64,000 nt of DNA from positions 2,030,501 through 2,094,500 of the forward strand of contig NZ_FXAK01000007.1 of the NCBI RefSeq assembly GCF_900177515.1, given 5' to 3'. The DNA is from Azospirillum oryzae (GTDB lineage Bacteria > Pseudomonadota > Alphaproteobacteria > Azospirillales > Azospirillaceae). Position numbers and translations under genes: made by a program. Positions 49,705-60,488 of the stretch are shown piece after piece. The notes beneath the pieces are model-generated. The model was not told the DNA's origin. It saw only the letters and a program-made list of their open reading frames with translations, and ran no database searches. Position 1 is the first letter of the stretch. Every line of letters starts with the position of its first letter.

Positions 49705-50822
49705 TCACCTTCGACCGCACCGACCAATCGATCTTCGGCCGCTGGTGGTGGACCGTCGACCGCTGGCAGTTGGGCGCCGTCGCCCTGCTGATGTTCCTAG
49801 GCACCGTCCTGATCACCGCGGCCAGCCCGCCGGTGGCGGAGCGCATCGGCATCCAGGACACCTTCTATTTCGTCGAACGCCACGTGATGATGCTGATCCC
49901 GGCGATCATCATCATGATCGGCGTCTCGCTGCTGAGCCCGCGCGGCGTGCGGAGGGTGGCGCTGGGCGTGTTCCTGATCTCGGTGCTGCTGGTCTACGCC
50001 ACCCTGGTGGTGGGTGTGGAGATCAAGGGCGCCCGCCGCTGGATCCATGTCCCCGGCCTGTCGATCCAGCCGTCGGAGTTCGTGAAGCCGGCCTTCGCCG
50101 TGGTCGCGGCCTGGCTGTTCTCGCTGTCGCGCACCAATCCGGGCTTCCCCGGCGCGCTGGTGTCGATGGTGCTGTACGGCGTCACCATGGTCGGCCTGAT
50201 CCTGCAGCCCGACCTGGGCATGACCTTCGTGGTCTCCGCCGTCTGGTTCACCCAGTTCTTCCTGGCCGGGTTGAACCTCGTGCTGGTGATGGGTCTCGGC
50301 GGGCTGGGCATCGTCGGGCTGGTCGGCGCCTATTACACGCTGCCGCACGTCACCAGCCGCATCGACCGCTTCCTCGACCCGCATGCCGGCGACAATTACC
50401 AAGTCAACCGGTCGCTGGAGGCCTTCGCCAACGGCGGGCTGATGGGAACCGGTCCCGGCCAGGGCACGGTCAAGTTCTACCTGCCCGACAGCCACGCCGA
50501 CTTCATCTTCGCCGTCGCCGGGGAAGAGCTGGGGCTGATCTTCTGCTTGGGCCTGGTGGTGCTGTTCGCCTTTGTCGTGCTGCGCGGGTTCGCCCGCATC
50601 TTCAACGACAACAACTACTTCGTCCTGCTCGCCGCCGCTGGTCTTCTGATCCAGTTCGGGCTTCAGGCGGCCATCAACATGGGTTCGTCCTTGCATCTTA
50701 TGCCGACCAAGGGCATGACCCTCCCGTTCATCTCATATGGCGGCTCCTCGCTGCTCGCTCTCGGGTTCGGCATGGGCATGGTACTGGCTTTGACACGCAA
50801 ACGCTTCGGCCCCCTGGAATGA
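49701..50822 (+). CDS. ftsW: Septal glycosyltransferase FtsW (SEDS family)
   Basis: This 373-residue inner-membrane protein with ten membrane segments polymerises lipid II with FtsI at the septum. Conserved SEDS text includes GARRWIHVPGLSIQPSEFVKP, the LQPDLGMTFV stretch and the large loop with HAGDNYQVNRSLEAFANGG, then PDSHADFIFAVAGEELG and FISYGGSSLLALG. Its stop overlaps the murG ATG by ATGA. Confidence 0.95.
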   Translation: MITFDRTDQSIFGRWWWTVDRWQLGAVALLMFLGTVLITAASPPVAERIGIQDTFYFVERHVMMLIPAIIIMIGVSLLSPRGVRRVALGVFLISVLLVYATLVVGVEIKGARRWIHVPGLSIQPSEFVKPAFAVVAAWLFSLSRTNPGFPGALVSMVLYGVTMVGLILQPDLGMTFVVSAVWFTQFFLAGLNLVLVMGLGGLGIVGLVGAYYTLPHVTSRIDRFLDPHAGDNYQVNRSLEAFANGGLMGTGPGQGTVKFYLPDSHADFIFAVAGEELGLIFCLGLVVLFAFVVLRGFARIFNDNNYFVLLAAAGLLIQFGLQAAINMGSSLHLMPTKGMTLPFISYGGSSLLALGFGMGMVLALTRKRFGPLE

Positions 50823-52087
50823 GGAGGCCGACGGACTTGAGCGCGACGCCCCTCGACGCGAACGCCAACAAAGTGATCGTGCTGGCCGCCGGCGGCACCG
50901 GCGGACACATGTTCCCGGCCGAAGCCCTGGCGCGCGAGCTGCTGTCGCGCGGTCGCGCCGTGACGCTGGTCACCGATAAGCGCGGCCACGCCTTCGGCGA
51001 GAACCTGCCGGAGGTGCCGGTCCACCGCATCCGCGCCGCCTCGCCCGGCGCCGGCATCGTCGGCAAGCTGAAGGCCGCCCTGCAGATGGGCCTCGGCCTG
51101 CTGGAGGCGCGGGCGCTGATGCGCCGGCTCGATCCCGCCGCGGTCGTCGGCTTCGGCGGCTACCCGTCCGTCCCCACCGTCTATGCCGCCATCCAGTCTA
51201 AGCTGCCGGCCCTTCTGCACGAACAGAACGCCGTTCTGGGCCGCGCCAACCGGATGCTGGTCGCCGGGGCCAGCCGCATCGCCGTCGCCTTTTCCGACAT
51301 CGAAAAGCTGGGCGAGGCGCAGCGCGCCAAGATGGTCCGCACCGGCAACCCGGTCCGTCCGGCGGTCGCCGCCCGCCGCCTCTCCCCCTACGAAGCGCCC
51401 GGCACCGCCGGCCCGATCCGCCTGCTGGTGATGGGCGGCAGCCAGGGTGCCCGCGTCTTTTCCGAGGTGATCCCGGCGGCGCTCGCCCTGCTGCCCGAGG
51501 AGATGCGCGCCCGCATCCATCTGGCGCAGCAGTGCCGCCCGGAAGATTTGGAAGCCGCCCGCGACGCGCTGGAACCGCTGGGCCTCGCCCGGCTGGAGCT
51601 GCAGACCTTCTTCCGCGACGTGCCGGAGCGGCTGGCCGCCTGCCACCTCGCCGTCACCCGTGCCGGTGCGTCCACCATCGCCGAGCTGACCTGCGTCGGC
51701 CGTCCGGCGATCTTGGTGCCCTATCCGCACGCCACCGACGACCACCAGACCGCCAACGCCCGCCATCTGGCGGAGGCCGGCGCCGCCTGGCTGGTGCCGC
51801 AGCCCTCCTTCACCGCCCGGGCCCTTGCCGAGCGGCTGTCCTCCCTGCTGGCCGACCCGCAGGCGCTCGCAGCAGCGGCGCGGGCCGCCCACGACTGGGG
51901 CACCGCCGACGCCGCCACCGCGCTAGCCGACGCCGTGCTGGCGATGCTGGACGGCGGCCCGGCCGCCCGCACCAATTCCTACAACGCCGATCCAAGCCTG
52001 CCCGACACAAACCTGACTGACCACGACCAATCCCACAACGCCCGGCGGTCCGCCGCCGGCGCCAGCGCCAAGGGGGCCGCGGAATGA
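50819..52087 (+). CDS. murG: Lipid II synthase MurG
   Basis: This 422-residue GT28 enzyme adds GlcNAc to lipid I. It has the lipid-facing G loops LAAGGTGGHMFPAEALA and GFGGYPSVPT, and the C-terminal MGGSQGARVFSEV and VTRAGASTIAELTCVG. The ATG at 50819 overlaps ftsW; a TTG at 50837 with AGGAGG nine bases upstream may be the true start (416 residues). The last 50 residues (Ala/Asn/Asp-rich) exceed the usual length. The stop overlaps the 82-aa gene by ATGA. Confidence 0.93.
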   Translation: MRRPTDLSATPLDANANKVIVLAAGGTGGHMFPAEALARELLSRGRAVTLVTDKRGHAFGENLPEVPVHRIRAASPGAGIVGKLKAALQMGLGLLEARALMRRLDPAAVVGFGGYPSVPTVYAAIQSKLPALLHEQNAVLGRANRMLVAGASRIAVAFSDIEKLGEAQRAKMVRTGNPVRPAVAARRLSPYEAPGTAGPIRLLVMGGSQGARVFSEVIPAALALLPEEMRARIHLAQQCRPEDLEAARDALEPLGLARLELQTFFRDVPERLAACHLAVTRAGASTIAELTCVGRPAILVPYPHATDDHQTANARHLAEAGAAWLVPQPSFTARALAERLSSLLADPQALAAAARAAHDWGTADAATALADAVLAMLDGGPAARTNSYNADPSLPDTNLTDHDQSHNARRSAAGASAKGAAE

Positions 52088-52332
52088 TCAAAGCCAGGAC
52101 TCTGACCCGACCGACGCCCCGTCCGCTGCAGGACTGGCCGGCGGACATGACGCGGACCGAGGGCGGCTGGTACAACCGTCCCGGCTGCCCGCTGGTGCCG
52201 CGCTTCCTCGCCGAAGGCGGCTTCCTGCGGGATCGCCTGTCGATGATCCACGGATCGCAGCCCCTCCCCGACGACCTGTCCGATGAGGCGGTCGACGCCA
52301 CCCTTCGCCTGATGCTTCGCCGCGGAAAGTAA
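52084..52332 (+). CDS. Unknown 82-residue protein within the dcw cluster
   Basis: This small gene starts inside the murG stop (ATGA) and ends 7 bases before murC, so it is fully embedded in the operon. The protein is soluble, has no signal peptide and no Cys pair. It has a Pro-rich start ([12 protein letters not shown]), a [21 protein letters not shown] core, and an acidic helix ([20 protein letters not shown]) at the end. GC content and codon use match the neighbours, supporting real coding. No function can be assigned. Context suggests a link to MurG or MurC. Confidence 0.72.
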   Translation: MIKARTLTRPTPRPLQDWPADMTRTEGGWYNRPGCPLVPRFLAEGGFLRDRLSMIHGSQPLPDDLSDEAVDATLRLMLRRGK

Positions 52333-52339
52333 GCCTGAC

Positions 52340-53758
52340 ATGCGCGCCCTCCCCCTCTCGATCGGCACCATCCACTTCGTCGGCATCGGCGGCATCGGCA
52401 TGAGCGGCATCGCCGAGGTGCTGCGGAACCTGGGCTATACCGTCCAGGGCTCCGATCTTGCCGAGAACGCCAACGTCAAGCGCCTGCGCGAGCTGGGCAT
52501 CAAGGTGTTCGTCGGCCATCGCGGCGAGAACATCGCCGGCGCCGCCGTGGTCGTCGTCTCCTCCGCCGTCAAGCGCGACAATCCGGAAGTGGTGGCCGCC
52601 CGCGCCGCCCTGGTGCCGGTGGTCCGCCGCGCCGAGATGCTGGGCGAGCTGATGCGCCTGAAATGGGCCATCGCCATCGGCGGCACCCATGGCAAGACCA
52701 CGACCACCTCGATGGTCGGCCATATGCTGGAGCATGCCAACCTCGACCCGACCGTCATCAACGGCGGCATCATCAACGCCTACGGCTCCAACACCCGGCT
52801 CGGCACAGGCGACTGGATGGTGGTGGAGGCGGACGAGAGCGACGGCACCTTCGTGAAGCTGCCGGCTTGCATTGCGGTCGTCACCAACATGGATCCGGAG
52901 CATCTGGACTTCTACGGCACCTTCGACAACGCGCGGGCCGCCTTCGACAGCTTCGTCCAGAACATCCCCTTCTACGGCTTCGCCGCGCTCTGCATCGACC
53001 ACCCCGAGGTGCAGGCGATGATCCCCCGCGTGTCGGATCGCCGCATCGTCACCTACGGCTTCTCGCCGCAGGCCGACATCCGCGCGGTCAACGTGGAACT
53101 GGGTCCGGACGGCGCCAAGTACGACGTGCTGATCTATGACCGCCACACCGGAGAGAGCCGCGCCATCGCCGGCGTGCGCCTGCCGATGTACGGGCCGCAC
53201 AATGTCCAGAACTCGCTGGCCTGCTTCGCGGTCGGCAACGAGATGGGCCTGCCCGACGTGGTGATGCGCGACAGCATGGCCAAGTTCCAGGGCGTGAAGC
53301 GCCGCTTCACCAAGACCGGTGAGGCCAACGGCATCACCGTCATCGACGATTACGGCCACCACCCGGTGGAGATCGCCGCGGTGCTGAAGGCCGCGCGCAC
53401 CGCTGGCACCGGCCGCACGATCGCCGTGGTCCAGCCGCATCGCTACTCCCGCCTCGCCGCCCTGTTCGAGGAGTTCTGCACCTGCTTCAACGACGCCGAC
53501 GCCGTGATCGTCGCCGACGTCTATGCCGCCGGTGAGGCGCCGATCGAGGGCGTCAGCCGCGACAGCCTGGTGGAGGGCCTGCGCATGCATGGCCACCGCC
53601 ATGTTGTGGCCCTGCAGAACCAGCAGGAACTGGCGCAGGTCGTGCGCGAGATGGCGCGGCCCGGCGACTTCGTCGTCTGCCTGGGCGCCGGCAACATCAC
53701 CCAGTGGGCGAACGCCCTGCCGGGTGAGCTGTCCTCACTCTACGGCGCGACACGATGA
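52340..53758 (+). CDS. murC: UDP-MurNAc:L-alanine ligase MurC
   Basis: This 472-residue ligase adds the first amino acid, L-alanine. The N-terminal fold begins [17 protein letters not shown]; the P-loop is [29 protein letters not shown] and VVQPHRYSR are MurC hallmarks. The stop overlaps the murB ATG by ATGA. Confidence 0.96.
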   Translation: MRALPLSIGTIHFVGIGGIGMSGIAEVLRNLGYTVQGSDLAENANVKRLRELGIKVFVGHRGENIAGAAVVVVSSAVKRDNPEVVAARAALVPVVRRAEMLGELMRLKWAIAIGGTHGKTTTTSMVGHMLEHANLDPTVINGGIINAYGSNTRLGTGDWMVVEADESDGTFVKLPACIAVVTNMDPEHLDFYGTFDNARAAFDSFVQNIPFYGFAALCIDHPEVQAMIPRVSDRRIVTYGFSPQADIRAVNVELGPDGAKYDVLIYDRHTGESRAIAGVRLPMYGPHNVQNSLACFAVGNEMGLPDVVMRDSMAKFQGVKRRFTKTGEANGITVIDDYGHHPVEIAAVLKAARTAGTGRTIAVVQPHRYSRLAALFEEFCTCFNDADAVIVADVYAAGEAPIEGVSRDSLVEGLRMHGHRHVVALQNQQELAQVVREMARPGDFVVCLGAGNITQWANALPGELSSLYGATR

Positions 53759-54732
53759 CGGCAGTACCCCGCATGAGCCCGGCTGAAGGCCACCTGCCCA
53801 ACGGCCATCTGATGACACGGATGCCCGCGGTGCGCGGCCGGCTGTCCGCCGACGCCCCGCTGGCGCCGGTGACGTGGTTCCGCGTCGGCGGCCCGGCCGA
53901 GGTGATGTTCCGCCCGGCCGACGCCGACGACCTCGCCGACTTCCTGGCCGCCCTGCCGGCCGAGGTGCCGGTGACGGTGATCGGCGTCGCCTCCAACCTG
54001 CTGGTGCGGGACGGCGGCGTGCCGGGGGTCACCATCCGGCTCGGCCGCGGCTTCACCGACATTGTGGCCGACGGGATGACCCTGACCGCCGGTGCGGCGG
54101 CGCTCGACCTGAATGTCGCCATGGTCGCCCGTGACGCCGGGATCGCCGGGCTGGAGTTCCTCTCCGGCATCCCCGGCACCGTCGGCGGCGCGTTGCGCAT
54201 GAACGGCGGCGCCTATGGCCGCGAGCTTGCCGACGTGCTGGTCTCCGCCAGCGCCGTGGCGCGCGACGGCCGGCGGCTGGAGTTCAGCCATGCCGGCATG
54301 GGCTTCACCTACCGCCACAGCGCGGCGCCGGAGGATTGCATCTTCACCGGCGCGGTCCTGCGCGGCGAGCCCGGCAACCCGCTGGAGATCGCGCGGCGCA
54401 TGGCCGAGATCTCCGACAAGCGCGCCGACAGCCAGCCGGTCCGCTCCCGCACCGGCGGGTCGACCTTCAAGAATCCTGCCCCTCAAATATCTGGGGGCCA
54501 TAAGGCCTGGGAACTGATCGACAAGGCCGGCTGCCGCGGCCTGTCCATCGGCGACGCGCAGGTGTCGGAAAAGCACTGCAACTTCCTGATCAACAACGGT
54601 ACGGCCACCGCCGCCCAGCTGGAAGCGCTGGGCGAGGAGGTCCGCCGCCGCGTGTTCGAGACCAGCGGCGTCACGCTGGAGTGGGAAATCAAGCGCATCG
54701 GCGTTCCCGCCGCCGAAGGAGCCGCCCAATGA
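53755..54732 (+). CDS. murB: UDP-N-acetylenolpyruvylglucosamine reductase MurB
   Basis: This 325-residue flavoenzyme reduces UDP-GlcNAc-enolpyruvate to UDP-MurNAc with NADPH. FAD-binding parts are [33 protein letters not shown] and [21 protein letters not shown]. The C-terminal domain has [10 protein letters not shown] and [17 protein letters not shown], the type seen in alphaproteobacteria. The first ATG overlaps murC by ATGA; a second ATG (MSPAEGH) is an alternative. Confidence 0.95.
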   Translation: MTAVPRMSPAEGHLPNGHLMTRMPAVRGRLSADAPLAPVTWFRVGGPAEVMFRPADADDLADFLAALPAEVPVTVIGVASNLLVRDGGVPGVTIRLGRGFTDIVADGMTLTAGAAALDLNVAMVARDAGIAGLEFLSGIPGTVGGALRMNGGAYGRELADVLVSASAVARDGRRLEFSHAGMGFTYRHSAAPEDCIFTGAVLRGEPGNPLEIARRMAEISDKRADSQPVRSRTGGSTFKNPAPQISGGHKAWELIDKAGCRGLSIGDAQVSEKHCNFLINNGTATAAQLEALGEEVRRRVFETSGVTLEWEIKRIGVPAAEGAAQ

Positions 54733-55676
54733 CCGAAGCCCTGCTCCACGCCCACAAGAAGCATGTCGCCGTCCTGATGGGCGGCTGGTCGGCCGAGCGC
54801 GAGGTGTCGCTGGTCAGCGGGGCCGGCGTCGCCAAGGCGCTGGAGGAGGAAGGCTACCGCGTCACGGCCGTCGACGTGCAGCGTGACCTGGCCGGGCTGA
54901 TGCATGCCCTGACCAACCCGCGGCCCGACGTGGTGTTCAACGCCCTGCACGGCCGCGGCGGCGAGGACGGGACGATCCAGGGCGTGCTGGAGTTCCTGGG
55001 CCTGCCCTACACCCACTCGGGCGTCCAGGCCGCCGCCATCGCCATGGACAAGGCGATGACGAAGCGGGTGCTGGACACCGTCGGCATCCGCTCCCCCAAA
55101 GGCATGGTTCTGTCCCGCGGGGAGATCACCGGCGGCGACCACCCCATGCCTGCGCCCTATATCGTCAAGCCTGTGGACGAAGGCTCGACCGTTGGCGTAA
55201 CCCTGGTCCGCGAGGGGCAGAACAGCCCGGTCGGCGACGCGTGGATCTTCGGTGAGCGCGCGCTGGTCGAGGAGTTCATCCCCGGTCGCGAGCTGACCGT
55301 GGGCGTCATGGGTGACCGCGCTTTGGCGGTGACCGAGATCGTCTTTCAGGCTCAGGTCTACGACTACACCGCAAAATACAGCGCCGGCCACGCCGTCCAC
55401 ACCATCCCCGCCGCGGTCCCCGAGGCGGTGGCGGAGGAGGCGAAGCGGCTGGCGGTGCTTGCGCACCACACCCTGGGCTGCCGGGGCGTGTCGCGCAGCG
55501 ACTTCCGCTGGGATGACAGCCGGCCGGGAACGGACGGTCTGTACTTCCTGGAGATCAACAACCAGCCGGGCATGACGCCCCTGTCGCTGGTGCCCGAACA
55601 GGCCGCGCATGTGGGGATCACCTACGGCGCGCTGGTCGGCTGGCTCGTGGAGAACGCCGCATGTCAGCTCGCCTGA
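54729..55676 (+). CDS. ddl: D-alanine--D-alanine ligase
   Basis: This 315-residue ATP-grasp enzyme makes D-Ala-D-Ala for MurF. The N-terminal [19 protein letters not shown], the [17 protein letters not shown] loop, and the C-terminal [20 protein letters not shown] are diagnostic. The ATG overlaps the murB stop (ATGA). The 3' end overlaps ftsQ by 16 bases. Confidence 0.95.
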   Translation: MTEALLHAHKKHVAVLMGGWSAEREVSLVSGAGVAKALEEEGYRVTAVDVQRDLAGLMHALTNPRPDVVFNALHGRGGEDGTIQGVLEFLGLPYTHSGVQAAAIAMDKAMTKRVLDTVGIRSPKGMVLSRGEITGGDHPMPAPYIVKPVDEGSTVGVTLVREGQNSPVGDAWIFGERALVEEFIPGRELTVGVMGDRALAVTEIVFQAQVYDYTAKYSAGHAVHTIPAAVPEAVAEEAKRLAVLAHHTLGCRGVSRSDFRWDDSRPGTDGLYFLEINNQPGMTPLSLVPEQAAHVGITYGALVGWLVENAACQLA

Positions 55677-56623
55677 TGGCCGACCCGGATTTTCGCGCCG
55701 CCGCCGCCGGTGCGCGCGCCCGGGACGAGATGCCGACCCCGCCGCGCGCCATGGCCGCATCGGCGCAGAAAGGCAAGCGCCGCCGCGCCTGGCCGCGCTG
55801 GACCCGCTCCGCCGTCAAGGCGACGCTGCTGCTGGTGCCGGTGCTGGGCCTGACCGCCGCCGCCGGCTCCGCCTGGAATCGCGGCACCCTGGCCGACACG
55901 GTGGAGGCGGCGCAGGACAGCGTCATCCGGCTGACCGGCGACCTGGGCTTCCGCCTGTCGGAGATCCTGGTGGTCGGCCGCAGCGAGACGGAGCGCGACG
56001 CCGTGCTCGACGCGCTGGGCGTGCGCCGGGGCGAGCCGATCCTGTCGATCGATCTGGCCGACGCCAAGCAGCGGCTGGAGGAACTGCCCTGGGTGTCGTC
56101 GGCCTCCATCGAGCGGCGTCTGCCCGGATTTCTCTATGTCCAGCTGTCCGAACGCCAGCCGATGGCGATCTGGCAGCATGACCGCCAATTCACCGTCATC
56201 GACCGCGCCGGCCGTCCGCTGGCCGACGCGGCGGAGCTGGCCCGCCGCGGCAACCAGCGGATCGAGACCCTGCCCCAGGTGATCGGCGCCAACGCTCCGC
56301 AGCAGGTCCATACCCTGCTATCGGCGCTGGAAGCCGCGCCCACGGTCGCGCCGCTGCTGTCCTCGGCCAGCTGGATCAGCGACCGCCGCTGGAACCTGCA
56401 GCTCAGCAACGGCGTGACGGTAAAGCTGCCGGAAGGCACCACCGACATGCGCCGGGCGCTCCGCCAGTTGGAGCAGATGCAGACCGCCAGCCGTGTGCTC
56501 GACCGCGACATCGTCGCCATCGACCTGCGCCTGCCCGACAAGGCAGCGATTCAGACCTCCGCCACCGCCCAGCTTCCGGGCTGGGACGATGATGCGAAGA
56601 AGAAGAACGGCAAGAAATCATAA
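55661..56623 (+). CDS. ftsQ: Cell division protein FtsQ
   Basis: This 320-residue protein has a basic cytosolic tail of about 45 residues, one membrane segment (residues 48-66), a POTRA domain (FRLSEILVVGRSETERDAVLDALGV) and a beta domain (LSERQPMAIWQ). It anchors the FtsQLB subcomplex of the divisome. A Lys-rich end (KKKNGKKS) follows the beta domain. It overlaps ddl and is followed by a 67-base gap before ftsA. Confidence 0.92.
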   Translation: MSARLMADPDFRAAAAGARARDEMPTPPRAMAASAQKGKRRRAWPRWTRSAVKATLLLVPVLGLTAAAGSAWNRGTLADTVEAAQDSVIRLTGDLGFRLSEILVVGRSETERDAVLDALGVRRGEPILSIDLADAKQRLEELPWVSSASIERRLPGFLYVQLSERQPMAIWQHDRQFTVIDRAGRPLADAAELARRGNQRIETLPQVIGANAPQQVHTLLSALEAAPTVAPLLSSASWISDRRWNLQLSNGVTVKLPEGTTDMRRALRQLEQMQTASRVLDRDIVAIDLRLPDKAAIQTSATAQLPGWDDDAKKKNGKKS

Positions 56624-56690
56624 GGCCGGCCGGCGGCAAGCTCTTGTGGGGAAGCGCTTATCGCCGGCAGACATGAGTAGAGGGTAAGTC

Positions 56691-57983
56691 TTGGGGGGCA
56701 TGTTCGGGATGGGATTCAACGGTGCCAAGAAGCCGAAGCGGCCGGCCCGTGGCGGGATCGTCACGGCGCTGGACGTCGGCTCGACGAAGGTGTGCTGCGT
56801 CATCGCGCGGATGGAGGAGCCCGGCTCCCTCCGCGTGATCGGCGTCGGCCACCAGATCGCCACGGGCATCCGCGCCGGGACCATCATCGACATGGAGGCG
56901 GCGGAGACCTCGATCGGCGCCGCCGTGCACGCGGCCGAACAGATGGCCGGTGAGACGGTGCACGACGTCGTCATCAACCTGTCGATGGGCAATCCCCGCT
57001 CCCACGCCTTCACCGCCACCGTCCCCGTTTCCGGCCAGGAGGTGACGGAGGGCGACATCCGCCGCGCCATGGCCCATGCCCGCACCCTGCAGGCCGGCCC
57101 CGATCAGGCGCTGATCCACACCATCCCGCTGAGCTTCACCCTGGACGGCATCCGCGGCATCCGCGATCCCAAAGGGATGAGCGGCCATACGCTGGGCACC
57201 CAGCTGCATGTGGTCACCGCGGCCAAGGGCGCCATTCTCACGCTGGGCGCCTGCGTCGGGCGCTGCCATCTGCACGTCGATTCCGTCGTGGTCAGCCCCT
57301 TCGCCTCCGGCCTCGCCTGTCTGGTGGAGGACGAGATGGAGATGGGCGCCGCCTGCGTCGACATCGGCGGCGGCGGCACCACCATCTCGATCTTCGCCGA
57401 GGGCAATCTGGTGTGGACCGGCTTCGTGCCCTTGGGCGGACGCCACGTGACCAACGACATCGCCCACGGCTTGGCCACGCCGCTGTCCCACGCCGAACGG
57501 CTGAAGGTGCTCTACGGCAGCGCCCGGGTGAATCCGGCCGACGAGCGCGAGATGATCGAGGTGCCGCAGATCGGCGAGGACGAGCGCAGCGGCAGCGGCA
57601 CCGCCAGCCACCCGCGCTCCTTCCTGGTCAGCATCATCCAGGCCCGGATGGAAGAGATCTTCGAAGAGGTGCGCAGCGCCATCGAGCAGTCCGGCCATTC
57701 CAAACTGGTCGGCCGGCGCGTCGTGCTGACCGGCGGCGCCAGCCAGTTGCCGAACACGCGCGACATGGCGGCCCCCATCCTGGACAAGCAGGTTCGCATC
57801 GCCCGTCCCACCCGGATCGCCGGCCTCAACGAGGCGCATGGCGGGCCGGCCTTCTCGACGGTGGCGGGCCTTCTCCTACATGCCGTCCGCAACCCGACGG
57901 AGCTGATGGTGACCGGCCAAGAGGCGGTCGCGTCAACCGGGCTCCTCGGCCGCGTCGGCCTGTGGCTGCGGGAAAATCTGTAG
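56691..57983 (+). CDS. ftsA: Cell division protein FtsA
   Basis: This 430-residue actin-like protein tethers FtsZ to the membrane. Phosphate and ATP loops are [15 protein letters not shown] and [14 protein letters not shown]; the 1C domain lies between. The C-terminal amphipathic helix that binds the membrane is present ([12 protein letters not shown]). The start is uncertain: TTG at 56691 after AGAGGG, or ATG at 56700 or 56709. Ordering with ftsQ and ftsZ is standard. Confidence 0.93.
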   Translation: MGGMFGMGFNGAKKPKRPARGGIVTALDVGSTKVCCVIARMEEPGSLRVIGVGHQIATGIRAGTIIDMEAAETSIGAAVHAAEQMAGETVHDVVINLSMGNPRSHAFTATVPVSGQEVTEGDIRRAMAHARTLQAGPDQALIHTIPLSFTLDGIRGIRDPKGMSGHTLGTQLHVVTAAKGAILTLGACVGRCHLHVDSVVVSPFASGLACLVEDEMEMGAACVDIGGGGTTISIFAEGNLVWTGFVPLGGRHVTNDIAHGLATPLSHAERLKVLYGSARVNPADEREMIEVPQIGEDERSGSGTASHPRSFLVSIIQARMEEIFEEVRSAIEQSGHSKLVGRRVVLTGGASQLPNTRDMAAPILDKQVRIARPTRIAGLNEAHGGPAFSTVAGLLLHAVRNPTELMVTGQEAVASTGLLGRVGLWLRENL

Positions 57984-58105
57984 ATGACTCTCCCCGCCGC
58001 CATTCACCGATTCCCGATCGGACAGACACCGGACACAACCGGGCGCCGGTCGCGGCATATCAAACATCAAACCCAACGAAAACAGGTTGTGGAGGCCTGA
58101 ATAGA

Positions 58106-60052
58106 ATGATCAACGTGACCATCCCCCAGATCGAGCCCGAGCTGAAGCCGCGCATCACCGTGTTCGGCGTCGGCGGCGCCGGCGGCAACGCCGTCAACAA
58201 CATGATCAAGTCGAACCTGGAAGGCGTGGACTTCGTCGTCGGCAACACCGACGCGCAGGCGCTGAAGGGTTCGCTGTGCGAGAAGCGCATCCAGCTGGGC
58301 ACCGGCACCACCCGCGGCCTGGGCGCCGGCTCCAAGCCGGATGTCGGCCGTGCCTCGGCCGAGGAGCAGATCGACGAGATCGTCCAGTATCTCGAAGGCT
58401 CCAACATGGTGTTCATCACCGCCGGCATGGGCGGCGGCACCGGCACCGGTGCGGCACCGGTCATCGCGCGCGCGGCCCGCGAGCGCGGCATCCTGACCGT
58501 CGGCGTCGTCACCAAACCCTTCCATTTCGAGGGCGGTCACCGCATGCGGCTGGCGGAAGGCGGCATCGCCGAGCTTCAGCAGTATGTCGACACCCTCATC
58601 ATCATCCCGAACCAGAACCTGTTCCGCATCGCCAACGAGAAGACGACCTTCGCGGACGCCTTCAAGATGGCCGACGACGTTCTGCATTCGGGCGTGCGCG
58701 GCGTCACCGACCTGATGGTGATGCCCGGCCTGATCAACCTGGATTTCGCCGACATCCGGTCCGTCATGACCGAGATGGGCAAGGCGATGATGGGCACCGG
58801 CGAGGCCGGCGGCGAGCGCCGCGCCATCGAGGCCGCCGAGGCCGCCATCTCCAACCCGCTGCTGGACGACGTGTCGATGAAGGGTGCCCGCGGCGTCCTC
58901 ATCAACATCACCGGCGGCTACGACATGACCCTGTTCGAGGTCGACGAGGCCGCCAACCGCGTCCGTGACGAGGTCGATCCCGACGCCAACATCATCTTCG
59001 GCTCGACCTTCGACAGCTCGCTGGATGGCGTGATGCGCGTGTCGGTCGTCGCCACCGGCATCGACGCCGCGGCGATGAGCAACCCGCGCACCCTGCACCC
59101 GGTCAACCTGTCGCTGGTCCCCGGCGACCGCGCCAAGAAGCCGGCCGCTCCCGGCAACCTGACCGGCGCGCCGGCTCCGGCCGCGGCCCAGGCCTCCGCG
59201 ATCCCCAGCGCCGCCGCCGGCCTGCGCACGCCGCAGCCGGTCACCGCCGGTGCCGCCGCCATCCAGCACGACCCGGCCCAGCAGCAGCCGGCCCACCCGC
59301 AGGCAGCCCAGCAGCATGCGGCCCAACAGCATGCGGAAGCGCCGAAGCCGTCGGCCGGACCGCTGCATGGCGAGAACCAGGGCGGCCACTTCTTCGCGCC
59401 CAAGCCGGCCGATGCCCCGCGCCAGCCGGTGACCGTCGGCGCCGCGCCGCTGTCGGCCCCGCAGCAGCCGGCTCCGCAGCAGCACGCCCCCCAGGCGCTG
59501 CAGATGCAGGGTCACCAGCAGCCGCAGCATCAGCCGCAGCAGCCTGCGATGGCCGCGCCGCAGCACCACCATGCCGCGCCGCAGGGTCATCAGCAGCACC
59601 CCGGCGGCCTGTCCGTCGGTCCGGCCCCGGCCCCCGCGCCGGAACCGGCGCCTGCCCGCAAGGGCAACTTCCTGTTCGGTCTGGTGACCGGCCTCGGCCG
59701 CAAGTCCGAGCCGGCGCACCCGCCGGCGCCCCAGCCCGCGCATCAGCCGGCCCCGCAGGCGTACCAGCCGCAGCAGGCTCCGCAGGCCTATCAGCCCGCG
59801 CCCCAGAGCTATCCGCAGCAGCAGCCGGCCTATCCGCAGCAGCCGCAGGCTCCCCACCAGGGCTACCCGGCGGGTCATCAGTACCCGGCGGCCCCGCAGC
59901 CGGCCTACCAGCCGCAGCAGAGCGCTCCGCAGCAGGCTCCGGGCTATCCGGCCGCTCCGCAGCCGCAGGCTCCGGCCCCGCGGGTGGATGCCAAGCCGGG
60001 CGAGCAGGAGGAATTGGACATTCCGGCGTTCCTGCGTCGTCAGGCCAACTGA
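58106..60052 (+). CDS. ftsZ: Cell division protein FtsZ with very long linker
   Basis: This 648-residue tubulin-like GTPase forms the Z ring. The GTPase core covers about residues 1-320, with [14 protein letters not shown], the tubulin signature [13 protein letters not shown], and the T7 loop region [11 protein letters not shown]. About 310 residues of Gln/Pro/Ala/His-rich linker follow, then the conserved peptide [10 protein letters not shown] that binds FtsA and other partners. Typical FtsZ is 380-510 residues. GGAGG lies 10 bases upstream of the ATG. It is separated from ftsA by 122 bases that may carry a promoter. Confidence 0.95.
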   Translation: MINVTIPQIEPELKPRITVFGVGGAGGNAVNNMIKSNLEGVDFVVGNTDAQALKGSLCEKRIQLGTGTTRGLGAGSKPDVGRASAEEQIDEIVQYLEGSNMVFITAGMGGGTGTGAAPVIARAARERGILTVGVVTKPFHFEGGHRMRLAEGGIAELQQYVDTLIIIPNQNLFRIANEKTTFADAFKMADDVLHSGVRGVTDLMVMPGLINLDFADIRSVMTEMGKAMMGTGEAGGERRAIEAAEAAISNPLLDDVSMKGARGVLINITGGYDMTLFEVDEAANRVRDEVDPDANIIFGSTFDSSLDGVMRVSVVATGIDAAAMSNPRTLHPVNLSLVPGDRAKKPAAPGNLTGAPAPAAAQASAIPSAAAGLRTPQPVTAGAAAIQHDPAQQQPAHPQAAQQHAAQQHAEAPKPSAGPLHGENQGGHFFAPKPADAPRQPVTVGAAPLSAPQQPAPQQHAPQALQMQGHQQPQHQPQQPAMAAPQHHHAAPQGHQQHPGGLSVGPAPAPAPEPAPARKGNFLFGLVTGLGRKSEPAHPPAPQPAHQPAPQAYQPQQAPQAYQPAPQSYPQQQPAYPQQPQAPHQGYPAGHQYPAAPQPAYQPQQSAPQQAPGYPAAPQPQAPAPRVDAKPGEQEELDIPAFLRRQAN

Positions 60053-60488
60053 GCGGACGGACCGACACGGACGTGAACCGACCTTGGCCGCCGGATCCTT
60101 TCCGGCGGCCGGCCGATCCCGGCGAAAGCCGGAGATAACCGCCGTCGCCGCAGCCTCCTAATCGCGGCGCCGGCGGCTCCACAACCTGACCGAACTTTTC
60201 GGACCCCGGCGGCGCCATCGTGCGTCTCCGGGGATTTTTTGTTGCCTCTTTCACGCAGGGACAAGCTGATTGCTTGTATTGCGCACCACTTTTGCCCTGC
60301 AACAAACGGTAACAATGAGTGATTTGCCGATTTCCGACCTCGGGTGTTACCTATCAGCATGGTCGAAAGCGAACGTCGCCGACGTGATGATTTTCCAAGA
60401 TCTTGCGGCGCGGCATTGCTGGGAACCTCTCCTTCACGACCAAGATGGAAAAGACATCGTGGCCAACAATCGCAGCAACGCGGACGGA
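60053..60488. other. Intergenic region ftsZ to lpxC
   Basis: The first half holds two hairpins: GGCCGCCGGA with TCCGGCGGCC (60086-60110), which lacks a T-run, and the terminator at 60204. The second half turns AT-rich (60245-60350) and probably contains the lpxC promoter. The region is open in the lpxC frame back to 60270, but that translation shows no LpxC similarity, so no gene is called. Confidence 0.5.
60204..60240 (+). terminator. Intrinsic terminator after ftsZ
   Basis: CCCCGG (60204-60209) pairs with CCGGGG (60228-60233) across an 18-base loop, followed by A and six T. It closes the division operon and separates lpxC. Confidence 0.6.

Noticed and set aside
60270-60488. N-terminal extension of LpxC by 73 residues
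   Set aside because: LpxC similarity begins at the ATG at 60489 and the extended text resembles no known targeting or domain sequence.
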